Made by a program: the position numbers and the translations under genes
NCBI RefSeq assembly: GCF_020382885.2
Contig: NC_058498.1
Span: 10,638,501-10,702,500 of the forward strand
Reading direction: 5' to 3'
DNA: 64,000 nt
DNA from: Scatophagus argus
Lineage: Eukaryota > Chordata > Actinopteri > Scatophagidae
Shown here: positions 12,088-22,900 of the stretch, in pieces
Numbering within the stretch: the stretch's first letter is position 1
Layout: each line of letters opens with the position of its first letter
The notes under the pieces: model-generated
The model's database searches: none
Seen by the model: the letters and a program-made list of their open reading frames with translations, nothing else
What the model was told of the DNA's origin: nothing

Positions 12088-14825
12088 GATTGCAGCAATT
12101 TTTTATTTCTCAATGTCAGCAATTTACATAAAGACGTGATGAAACCTGCTTATACATTATAGAAAAAAGTTTTAAGTTGCCTGCCTCAGTATCCGAGTAA
12201 TCCAGCGATAGTTGCCTGTACATCCACAGGCATCTTGCAAAAGGAGCCGCTAACAGTTAATTTGGTGTGGTTTAAATGGTGTCAGATTGTCAAAATGTAA
12301 ATAAATGTGGGCAAGAAAATAAAACAGAAGAGATCAACTTGTAGCTCAAAGATTCAAGCTAGCTAGCTAGTATTGCTAATATTCCTATCTATGTTATAAT
12401 CATAATATAAAGTCTGCTAACTATATATATATATTTCTAATAATAAATTTTTTACTGTTGGTTAGCTATTTTGTTATAGTGTGAGATGACACTCCTCTTA
12501 CACTTGCACATTAGCCTTTTTCGTTCAAATGAGTGGATTATCCTCTATACAATTCTCACAGCATTACATGTCATAATGGTAAAAAAGTGTGCGTATGTAT
12601 CTCCTTATAAAAACACATATTGACATTTTTTTGTACTGTGAAAATATTTGGTCAGCTTGCCTCAAGGCCACTTATTTCGATTTCCTACAATTAGTAAAAA
12701 GACTTTGCTATTCAAAGATTAGATTGCAATCCAAGAAATGAGCTGAAATAAAAATGACTCCATCTAATGGTCAAGAGGGAAACTTGAGCATAGAAAACTT
12801 TTTTCTCACTTTAAGGGCTTGTTATCCTTTTTTATTTTTACCAAAACTGTGGTGGCAATGCCAGCAAATACATGCAGGTTTTGGGACTAATTAAAAGCCC
12901 TTTAATACCTCGTGTTCAGAGACTCTTTTTAAGTAGCGCTACCACCTACGGCTGTGCCCCACCTTGTGTGAAAATATTTCATTAAGTGTGTTGACTTGAA
13001 CTTGAACATTAGGATTCTGGTTATGTTCTAGTTCATAAAGTAAAACAAGCCTCCATGCGGATGATCACAATGCTGTAGCAGATGAATAACAAGTTTCTCA
13101 AGTTTTCATGTAAACATCATTTCCCGAAAAGGATTGCAAACAAGACATGACTGATAACTGTTGGTGGGAGGCATGAAATCATGCAGTACTTTATTTACTT
13201 AATATGTACTAAAACCTCTGTGTTGTTGTGCTGTTTCCTGCAGATGTTTTCTTCTCCCTCAGTCTCGCTCTGATGGTGGCCAGCCTATTGGAGACCGTGT
13301 TCATCACTAACATCCAGTTCAGCTCCAGCCAGTACAGTGAGGTGCCTCACTGGCTCAGTGTCCTCGTGTTGCGGTATCTAGCTGTTGTTGTTTGTCTCCC
13401 TCCGAAGAAAAACAGCAACAGAGTCACCGTCTTCCTCAACCCATCTTCTAAAGGTGTACTACCATTATACTCTACTACTACTAATACTACTAGAATACTT
13501 TGACCAGACAGCTGATTTAGTTTGACTCCCAATTTGCAGGGAATATCAGCATTTAATGGACTAAATAAATGATTGGACAACATGTTAAGTTACAATAGCA
13601 CTAATATGCATTGGTTTACTGTCACCTGCTTTGTTAAAGAACTTATGAGAATCAGTACATTTTGGATAACTGCAAAGTACTGTGCTTATGTAACATCGGG
13701 CGGGCAAGTAAAAAGTGCTTTTCAAAGTTCATCTGTGGTTCAAAGTGCGCTGATGAAACACCCTCAAGCAAAAAAAAAGCGGCAGGTTAATTCATGTTGA
13801 GGTGTGTTGCACTAGAAGCGTGCTGTGAAGTCATGGTTCCCAACCAGTGCTGCCCAACATTCCTTCAGAGGCATCCTATTGTTAGAACACTTAAAAAGAT
13901 GAAAAGGCTGGAAATTGCGCTAAAGCATTTCCCCTCTGTCAATCTATTCAACAAACAGTTATTCAGTGGAACAGTAGCCGTGGTGAAGTTTGCATTCATC
14001 CTCCTACAACTTTGAAGGAGATGTTTGACCCTTTATCTTTACTTTCTGGTATCTATTTTGACTCGATTCAGCTCACCTGACCAGCTTTTAAAGGTCTCTC
14101 GATCACAATAATTGGTGTTAAGATGTTAGATCTGACTCACGTTTTATACAGTGAACAGTGGAAAGGGTGCAAATAATTGTGACAGTAAATGTTTGAGAGA
14201 TCAACATCACACACCACACCGTCTGGGTATCTGCAGGTAGGTAGGCTTTGCTTAGAAGCATTGCTGCCATGTTTGGGCACTGATTTTACACACGAGAAAG
14301 ACAGTTAAACTACATTTGACAATAATTAGCCAATAAGAAATAACTATTTTTCATGATTGTTGGATAATTTGATCAAGATGCAATTTAGACTGACAAAGTC
14401 AGCATTCAAGGATTCAAGGAGCTTTATTGTCATTTCACACATGTAGAAACATGAGGTGGAACGAAATTAGTTTCCCCGGTCCCGGTATAAGCCCAATTAC
14501 CTAACAAAATAAATATAAACAACGCTATATAAATATATAAAAAAAAGCAATCAGAATAAAAGATATAAACGATATAAACATCAGAATAAAGCTATCTAAA
14601 CAGTACTGCGGTATTGTGCAAATTACAGAGTAGTGCAAATGACTGACAGAGTAGTGCAAATGACAGTAGTGCAATGAATCAGAATCAGAATCAGCTTTAT
14701 TTGCCAAGTATGTGTGACCATACAAGGAATTTGACTCCGGATTTTTCTCTGTCCTGTGCACCATACAAAATACAAAATAGCAATAATAATAATACAAATG
14801 AAGAATAAAGTATTTACAAGAAAGG

Positions 14826-14884
<59 letters not shown>

Positions 14885-16204
14885 GTGCAAACAGTGGAAT
14901 GATGTAGTGCAAACAGTGTGATGGTTCACACAATGGCAGGTGGTTTACAGGGAGATCAGGGAGACAGCCTGGGGGAAGAAGGTCTTGGCATACAGAGCTC
15001 TGTAACACCTACCAGAGGGAAGCAGATCAAACAGTTTGTGTGCAGGGTGTGAGGGGTCTGCAGTGATGCTTCCTGCCCGTTTTTTGACCCTGGACTGGTA
15101 TAAGTCCTGGATGGAGGGCAGGTCGGCCCCGATGATTTTTTCTGCAGACCTGATTGTCCGTTGCAGTCTGTTTCTGTCCTGTTTGGTGGCCGATCCAAAC
15201 CAGACAGTGATGGAAGTGCAGAGAACAGACTGGACGATGGAGGTGTAGAAGATGGTCAGCAGCTCCTGAGGCAGGTTGAACTTCTTCAGCTGTCGCAGAA
15301 AATACAACCTCTGCTGGGCCTTTTTCCTGATTAGGTCTACGTGGGACTTCCACTTGAGATCCCGGGTGATTGTAGTTCCCAGGAACTTAAAGGAGTCCAC
15401 AGTAGACACTGTGTTGTTGAAAATGGTAAGAGGAGGTAAGGTGGGTGGGTTCTTCCTAAAGTCCACTGTCATCTCCACAGTCTTGAGCGGGTTAAGCTCC
15501 AGGTTGTTCTGACCACACCAGAGGACCAGCTGGTTTACTTCACGTCTGTAGGCAGCCTCATCACCGTCCTTGATGAGGCCAACTACTGTTGTGTCGTCTG
15601 CAAACTTAAGTAGTTTAACGGACGGGTCCCCTGAGGAGCAGTCGTTAGTGTATAGGGAGAAGAGCAGCGGGGAAAGAACACACCCCTGGGGGGCGCCGGT
15701 ACTGATGGTTCTGGTGCTGGAGGTGATGCTCCCCAGCCTCACCTGCTGCCTCCTGTCAGTGAGGAAGTTGTAGATCCACTGAGAGGTGGAGGTCGGCACT
15801 GTGAGCTGTGAAAACTTGTTTTTCAATGAGTTTTACATGATCAGTGAGCAGCTACTTTACATGATTAATAATCAAAATTAGCTGTTCTTTGTTTTTGACA
15901 ACACTCAGCAGTGAATACCAGCACCATCTCTTCAAGAGATCTTCAGGGCGTCTCCGGTGACACGCATCTGGAGAAATTGCCTCATGAGCCGACCCTGGAT
16001 GAACTGAGGAAGCTGAGCAGAGATCTCACTGCCATCCGCCTCCAAGTGGACAAACACTTCCAGGGCAGCAAAACCTCGCAGGAATGGCACATGATCGGGA
16101 TAGTGATCGATCGCCTGCTGTTCGGCTTGTACATCGTCTTCATCACTGTCAGCTTCATCGTCATCATTTGTATCTGGTCATGGAACAACTCGTATGCAGC
16201 ATGA
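8929..16204 (+). CDS. 5-HT3 receptor-like Cys-loop channel subunit, gene 3 (complete)
   Basis: A complete subunit of about 466 residues. Coding exons are 8929-8974, 9544-9704, 9797-9841, 9985-10091, 10465-10634, 10855-11009, 11645-11855, 13244-13453 and 15909-16204 (TGA); all phases join. The signal peptide begins [20 protein letters not shown]. The Cys-loop is [16 protein letters not shown]1 is [19 protein letters not shown]2 [19 protein letters not shown]3 [17 protein letters not shown], and M4 near the end [19 protein letters not shown]. Acidic residues flanking M2 suggest a cation pore. Loop D reads LWEVLEW, lacking the Arg that follows the loop-D Trp in 5-HT3A, and loop B has Tyr (GSYLHF) in place of Trp, so serotonin binding should not be assumed. 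The last two introns are long, and the final one contains a LINE. Exons 7 and 8 are nearly identical to those of gene 1. The last exon has a CAGCAG acceptor. Confidence 0.92.
9195..9415 (+). mobile_element. Tc1-like transposase relic in intron 1 of receptor gene 3
   Basis: On the plus strand one frame reads [25 protein letters not shown] is the block around the second catalytic Asp of Tc1/mariner transposases. A little downstream, in a shifted frame, is [15 protein letters not shown], matching the KGTAHDxKHTTSSVK block of fish Tc1-like elements. The two blocks are separated by a poly-A stretch that breaks the frame, so the copy is dead. The element ends are not recognisable. Confidence 0.7.
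12053..12085. repeat. (AC)n microsatellite
   Basis: An AC dinucleotide run in the intron between exons 7 and 8 of receptor gene 3. Confidence 0.95.
14401..15830 (-). mobile_element. 5'-truncated L2/Maui-like LINE in the last intron of receptor gene 3
   Basis: The minus strand carries an open frame of about 293 codons (15826-14945). It encodes the C-terminal part of a non-LTR reverse transcriptase: [20 protein letters not shown], the catalytic box [10 protein letters not shown], the FKFLG block, and the end motif [10 protein letters not shown] few residues seem to be missing just before FFPQAV compared with full elements. No endonuclease domain is present, so the copy is 5'-truncated near 15830. 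Downstream lie an (AT)n run and two fish-LINE-like tails containing AGCTTTATTTGCCAAG and GGAGCTTTATTGTCAT, suggesting a 3' UTR or nested tails. The frame is open, so the insertion is fairly young. It is antisense to the receptor gene. Confidence 0.85.
14829..14878. repeat. (AT)n microsatellite within the LINE 3' region
   Basis: A pure AT dinucleotide run of about 25 units lies between the reverse-transcriptase stop codon and the LINE tail. Confidence 0.95.
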
Positions 16205-16257
16205 TTTAACCAGGGGGGTTGCCAGTAGTAAATATGCTATTGCATATTTAAACTATG

Positions 16258-16263
16258 AATAAA
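16258..16263 (+). terminator. Candidate poly(A) signal of receptor gene 3
   Basis: A canonical AATAAA lies 54 bp after the TGA of gene 3, which would give a very short 3' UTR. Confidence 0.5.
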
Positions 16264-16934
16264 CAAGTCAAACTCACAAACATACACTGGAAAACATGCA
16301 CATGAAACTGCTCACCTGTGATGAGCATAATTATTTAAATGTATTTCAAAAGCTCGGTTAACATCTTCAAATGAAAACAGCCATGATCTGTAACATATAT
16401 AAACTCAGGTTTCATGTGTTTCATGCTTTAAGTGTGAGATTTGTGATGACAGTTTTTACAACATTAAACCAAAAGCACCTCAGAGCAGGTAATCGTTCAC
16501 GAATGGTTTTCATGAGTAGTGAAGCTGCAGGTATGAATGCATGCCTATAAACCTGAAATTCATTGTCAAAACATGTAGTGATATTTCTTTTATTTTATAC
16601 AGATACAAAAACAAGGTTACTGGACACATTTTCCAGACACTCCTACCCATACAGCTCAGGTTTACTGCGCTTGGCTGTTGTGCTCACCAGGCACATTGCT
16701 GAGGTTGAAAAATGTTGCATTATATCCACTATCCACACTAGGTGGTGCCATTGGTTGACACAGTGTAATGCAGCAGGCCATATATTTGGATAGATATCTT
16801 GGAAACTGTTCAGTTTGTAAGACAAGCATGCAGTAATTTTACTAGTTTGTCTGTGATCTTGTTTGGTCAGTCAGACTTCCTGTAGGACTCCTTACTGTAG
16901 GGAGCTTGTTCAACAAACCTCTAAGACAGACTGT

Positions 16935-17065
16935 TGAAAGTAACAGTAAAGCACATTTACTCAGGTACAATTTCCAGTAGTATTTACATTTTCTGCTACT
17001 TTATACTTCCATTCCACTGATTTGATAACTTATGTTACTCGTTGCTTTATAGAATTAGGTTATTA
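16935..17065. repeat. Interspersed repeat, family 'CTGCTACTTTATACTTC', copy 1
   Basis: The stretch contains ACATTTACTCAGGTACAATT and TTCTGCTACTTTATACTTCC, hallmarks of a short repeat that is very common in percomorph fish genomes. Two more copies lie in this window in the opposite orientation, at about 23820-23962 and 42190-42325. The class is uncertain; it may be a non-autonomous DNA element. Confidence 0.65.
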
Positions 17066-18629
17066 ATTAATTATTACTAAAGGCCCATCTTATCTTAATA
17101 CAAAACCTAGGCAAAGACAAGAGCTTATTGATCCCAGAGGAGGTATTATACGTTACCCAGGAGTACATTATTTAATTAAAACTAGGCTATTGGCAACTTT
17201 AAAGTGAAAGTAAAGTACACATTAATGCATCAATGACGGTAATGCATTCTGGAATGGTCCATTATACATTAGGTACACATGAGTAGAGTATTCTCTGCTG
17301 TAGTGCTGCACTCTCACTGTAACAGACATTGCATACATACTGCATGTACTAGTTGAGTTTGGTGATCTAAATCTCACTTTCATTGATCTTCAATTTAGAG
17401 TTGAAATAATTAGCGAGCCAATTCAGCTATAGCCTTTTTTTTGGTTTTACATCAAAATAAAAATAAAACAACCTCATTATGTTTGGATATTGAGCTCATG
17501 TTCTAAATGATTAAAACCAATAACCCTCATAAACAGTCTGGCCAGTCTTTTATTATCAACATAATTACAGAACAAAGTCAAATTAACACACATAAGAATC
17601 TCACATTGACAATAATTAACATTTTAACAGACACTTTAATCTGTAGTGCACTTTAAACCTCCACACGCCTCCACATTAAAGGCAGTCCAAGGACAAACAG
17701 TCTGCTGAGCTGAGGAGGAGTTTCAGCAATCACTTCATTCAGGAGTCGTGAACTGAACACTTCACTGTTTTGTTTAAAAGCAGTCGGGCTAAAACTAAGG
17801 ACATCCCTTTAAGGGCTGATATATGAATACTACTTCTACTGCCACAGGCACTGTCACAGGAGAGTGTTTATTTCATAAGGGATTGTACACATAAAGCAAG
17901 GTCTGTTGAAGATGGTATGTACTCTGGAGCCAAATCCATTAATAGGTTGGTACAAAAATAAAAGGCAATGAAATCGGTTGGTTGCCTGTGTCATTAACTA
18001 TGGCATGAATTTCACATATTCATTTAGACATTTAAGATGCCCTTAATGCAAAATCAGCCATTCTTTAAAAAAAAAAAGTCTAGATAAAACAAAACAGATG
18101 AAAAATGTATAGCAGATGAGTGGATCCAAACCAAAGGGGCCCCAAGATAAATCTGAGGGAGGGGTCGCCAGATGATTTAAAAAATTGCAAGAAAACAAAA
18201 AATCTAAAATTATCTAATTTTTCCCCAAGAGTTTCAGTTCAAGAGGTGATGAAATGATTTTGCTACATGAGTAATTACTACGTTTTACTTAACTGTGGCG
18301 CTTTTATTTTGGACTCACAATGTAGTGCAAACCCAGGTGTGACAGGAGCTTCACGAAAGAAACATTTCACAGTGAAGGCTAATGTTCTTAGAAATGAACA
18401 TCAGAAGAATCCCCAAAAGAGTGACGTCCAAACTCGCTCCTCCGACCACAACAACAACAACAACAACAGACAGAATCAGTGCAATCAACTTCATCCTCTC
18501 TATTATTCCAAAACCTGCGACATTATAAAACAGGCAAGTGCTGATTAGGCTTTTGCAAACCATTTGTGCATGGCTGCATGTACAGCAGGTAGACATGTGT
18601 GAACATATACACACAGCTTTTCCTGTAAC

Positions 18630-18631
<2 letters not shown>

Positions 18632-18666
<35 letters not shown>
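18632..18666. repeat. (AC)n microsatellite
   Basis: An AC dinucleotide run downstream of rubcn. Confidence 0.95.
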
Positions 18667-18668
<2 letters not shown>

Positions 18669-19936
18669 ATTCAAAGCAGCACAAAATGGTGCATTTGCAG
18701 TTTCATTTAAAATATTTGCAATTCTGACTCTAAGACCTCTTTCTGAGGTCCAGTCTTTCTAGCTTCAACTGACTAAGTTCATTGGTCCCAGAGGCACATA
18801 AGCATGGCTGAAACAAGACAGCAAGGAGCAGGGAAAAGAAATGATTGGTTTAAATTGAAATGATTTGTTAAAAATCTTTAGTATTTTCAAATTAAAATAG
18901 AAACCTTAACATAAAGTGCAGGTTTGCTGAAATACAGAAATACAGTATCTGCACTGGAAATCAGTTGTCTTAAAAAGATGACAAAATTTTACTTTATGCC
19001 ATTTTTTTTTTTTTAAATAGATCCTGCCATTTTAGACTTCAAAAACAAACTTCAGCTAAGCCAGTAGCCTATAAAATCACCAGAGTTGAAGCACTTGCCA
19101 GAAGCTGCAATTGTGGGAAGGAGAAATATCAAACCTGGGCGAAACAGTCTGAACAAATACTTATTTTTGTGATCTAGTTAAATCTTAAATATATAAGATC
19201 TAATTTAACTACTGTCAAATATCCCTGTAAGGCAGAAGCTTTTCTCATTCACGCTTTATCATATAGAATAATTCAGTGTTGATCTTCGGGCGGAGGAAAA
19301 AAAAGGAAAATAATGACAAAAAGTGCTCTCTGCTCACAGGCTGTCAAAATCATTAATCATTAAAACTTATTTTGGAGTGACTTGAATTGTGTGTTCTAAT
19401 GGCCTTTTTAATATTGCCATTTGGGGGGTTGTCACTGTACTAAACTTCACATCCTACATATTTGTTATGTGCAGGGACATTCAGTTAAACAATTTTAGGA
19501 AATAAATACTAAGAATGAACCAATGTCAATTTAAAGAAAAAAACTATTTTTAAAGCTATAATTTCTTTAAAAAAAAACAAAAAAACAAAAAACTGAGCCT
19601 GATCCGCCTTTCTGTAAAAGTTGCTAAGTTTTCACAGAAAAATCGACTCCAAATCAAAACTGACACAAAACTACGAGCAGTCAAAGAGTAAAGTGCATGA
19701 CTGAAATGGGCTTAGCTTACACCAAATGCACCTGAAAATCAACATTAGCCAACGTGACACCAATACGAATGATGCCCTGCTGTAATAAAACTGCACACCT
19801 GGCAATCTAACGCGTTCTGAACACCTGTTTGCAGTCAGTTCTGAGAGGACAGGTACGGAAAGAGAGGTGGTGAGTCACTACAATCATGGTCGCTTTGTGC
19901 TCTTCTCCTTCTGTCTCTAAGTTTCTGTTGCTACCA

Positions 19937-22900
19937 CTAGGTTCCACCTCCCTCATCCTCTTGTTCCTCCATGTTTTTGCGGGCCAGCCGCTTTCTCCGC
20001 TCTGCAAGCCGCTGACATCGGGGACAGTCTTTATCTGCACGAAAGCAGTTGCGATGGTAGCAAGCGTGGCACTCTGAAAAGGGGAAAGACATCACAAAGA
20101 GTCAGTGATGTGACACTTCCAAAGCATTTGCAGCACAAGTGTGTCATCTCAACAGAGGAAGAAAAACAGCATTCAGAGAGAGAGAGAGAGACAGAGCAGC
20201 TCCCATCTGCTAAACCAAACAGTTCTGCAGGGGTTCAAACCAGCTGAACCAGTTTGCTGACAATGAGATGTGATGTGTCAAAAGGACGGCCAATCACAGA
20301 CAGATCTGAGGAAGGCAGGGTGACGAGGGGAGTATAAAAGACACAGGAGTTAGAGACAGCGAGGCAGAGGGCAGGAGGGAAGCGAGTATAGGAGAAAGTT
20401 GATATCCTGGGAAACACCACACCCTAAACCTGTTCAGACACATGCGACTCTTCCAAAAGAGGCCAACAAGAGTGCCTTAAAACTCTCCTAGATCTTATCT
20501 GATCAGCTCCAACAGATAGTTGTGACTGCAGTCCCTGTCTGAAATGCCTTTGTTTTGTTGCTAAACAGAAAACATGTAATGAGAGATAACAGATAAAATG
20601 ACAGGCAACTCAAAATTCAAAAAAATGGTGTTTATTTCATGTTCACATGAAACTTAAATAATAGCAGGTGGATGAAAAAGCAACTAAAAGCATAAATTAC
20701 ACATTCATTCTGGCATCAGTCAGTCACATAATAAGGTAAATGCCCTTAAACAAAAATCTGAATAAAACAAAATAGCTTAAAAACAACCACAGATGAGGCA
20801 GCGTAACAACAGGCAATGTTTCCTCTAAGCTGGATGAAGAGCAGACATTTAAATGAAACACTGCTACTGATTTCACAGATGATCAACTACTCGGAGACAA
20901 AAACAAAGAAGAGTTTGGTTGGAATAAAAACAGACTCAACCACTGGCTCAATAGTCCGAACTGACTGGCCAAAGCAAACTGAAATGTAAACGTTTTAAGA
21001 GAGATAATCCACTGTGGTGTCTTTAGCCATTTCTGTAGCCAACAGAGAAGCAATAACTCAAAGTTCAGAGTTAAAGACAGGAAATTAAACCACCGAAGAG
21101 AGCTTCAGCACCAGTCTTCAAGCTTTGCACGTCAACACCTCAAATCTCAAGGTATCCACCACCAAACAGCTGCCAAATACCTACCATGCACCAGTTGTGC
21201 CTCTGTACAAACACCAGAACCAAAGCCAAGAAATACCAACACCACTGTAGTGCAATGAACGCAGTGTCAAACGAGGACAGTAGAGAATTAAGTGTGCAAA
21301 ATGTTTCAAACCACCAGGCATTTGCAAGGTTGTGAAAGGTTAGATGGAAGACGGAGGCAGGAATACAGACATAGGACAGCACAGAGTTAGTCCAATATTC
21401 TAACAACATGAAAACACTGAGAGGACTAGTGAAACGTCTTGGAAAGCCATTTGGAAAATATGCGGGTTCATTTTTTTGTCGAAGGTTACACGAGAAGATG
21501 GACCCCACTCTCATGTCGGTCTGCAATATATGAACCTACAACCAGGAGGAAGTTACTACACCTGGCCAAGATAAAGTGCAGCTGGTTTGTTGACCTGTGT
21601 GGACTAAAAAGGTTTTTGGATTATGGATTGCACAAGCAAGATTTAAAGTGTCAAGCTTTAGAGGAGTCTGTTACTCTGGACAAAGCCAGGCTAGTTAATT
21701 CCCACACCCGTCAGCATGTTATTTGCACTATTCCTTTAATGTGTACTTAATTACTGTAACATCTGTTCACTATTTACTGTGAAAATTGCCATAGAATATT
21801 CAGCACTATTATTATAATTGAAATTGTGCAGGCCTAGAAGAAATGTACAGACTATCAACGGACAGCTGATAAAATATAAAACAAAATTTGACTTCCCTTG
21901 ATATGATTAGATAAGGTTAGCTAATACTGTAGTCATCAGCTAGCTGTTATCAATCTGTCAACAGTATCGGCGCAAATACAAGCTACCGGTTTCTTCCGCA
22001 GATCCAACAAATGCTAAACTTTGTGTTAACTTGGCCGATTTAACCCGAGTCAGTAATTGTCTGCGATTCCTTTATCCTTTGCAAACTTAAAATACTGTGT
22101 AACATTGCTCCTACTCTTGTCCTCCAGCTGTCTCAGTAGAATAAACTACATCTTCACTCTCTCCGCCGTCTGTATTGCTGTCTTTTGCTGTTCCCTCCCT
22201 GATCTTCCTGCCTCGGGTTACTCTCCTGGCTTTGCGAGTTTTACGACTTCTCCAGGTAGTCTGGGTAATGATGTCTGGCTTTTCCCCCTTGGTATCCACC
22301 TCTTTGTTTCCATCACTGTCGCCACTTCTATCCCCCTTCACCCTTGTGTCAGCCTCAGCCTCCCTCCCGGCTCCTCCTTCCTCCTCAGTTCCAGTTATGT
22401 TCTTTTCCTCCCCTTTTACTTCTGTTTTGCCTTCATTCTCTATCTCTCTCTTTGAAAAACCCTTAGTAAGACTCGCTAACCCTGACACCTTCCAACGTCC
22501 TTTCCTCTCTTGTCCTATTTCATCTAGACTTTCCATGCTGCTGCAGGTTTCACTGTCACTGTCCCTTCTGTCTCCTTTAGAGAGGCTCTTCTTTAGTCTG
22601 TCCAGATGAAGAACCTTTAATAAGTTGACTTTTCCCCGTCTTGGATCCCCATCTCCTTTTTCCTTACTCGTTGCCCTCTCTTTGCTATACACCTCCCCTT
22701 GCTGACCATTTCCTCTCTCTTCTCCTCCTTGATCACACTTTGGATGCCTCTCTGATTCTCCCCTCATCTCCTGCCCTGTGGGAGAGGAAGCTTGAGATGC
22801 CTCCCCTCTTCCCTCTGCTGTATCACCCCTTTCCTCTTCGCTCCTCTCCCTCTGATCTACAGCTACCTGTCCCTCCCCTTCCTCCCCTCCCTCCCCCTCT

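Larger units (their letters stand above)
16264..19936. other. Convergent intergenic region between receptor gene 3 and rubcn
   Basis: This is the tail-to-tail interval between the plus-strand receptor array and minus-strand rubcn. It holds one interspersed repeat (16935-17065), an (AAC)n tract near 18446-18471, an (AC)n run at 18632-18666 and AT-rich sequence. Part is probably the rubcn 3' UTR: minus-strand AATAAA hexamers occur at 18308-18303, 17872-17867 and 17554-17549. I see no other gene. Confidence 0.55.

Noticed and set aside
14525..15008. Open frames containing long Tyr-Ile runs
   Set aside because: They are translations of the (AT)n microsatellite in the LINE tail.
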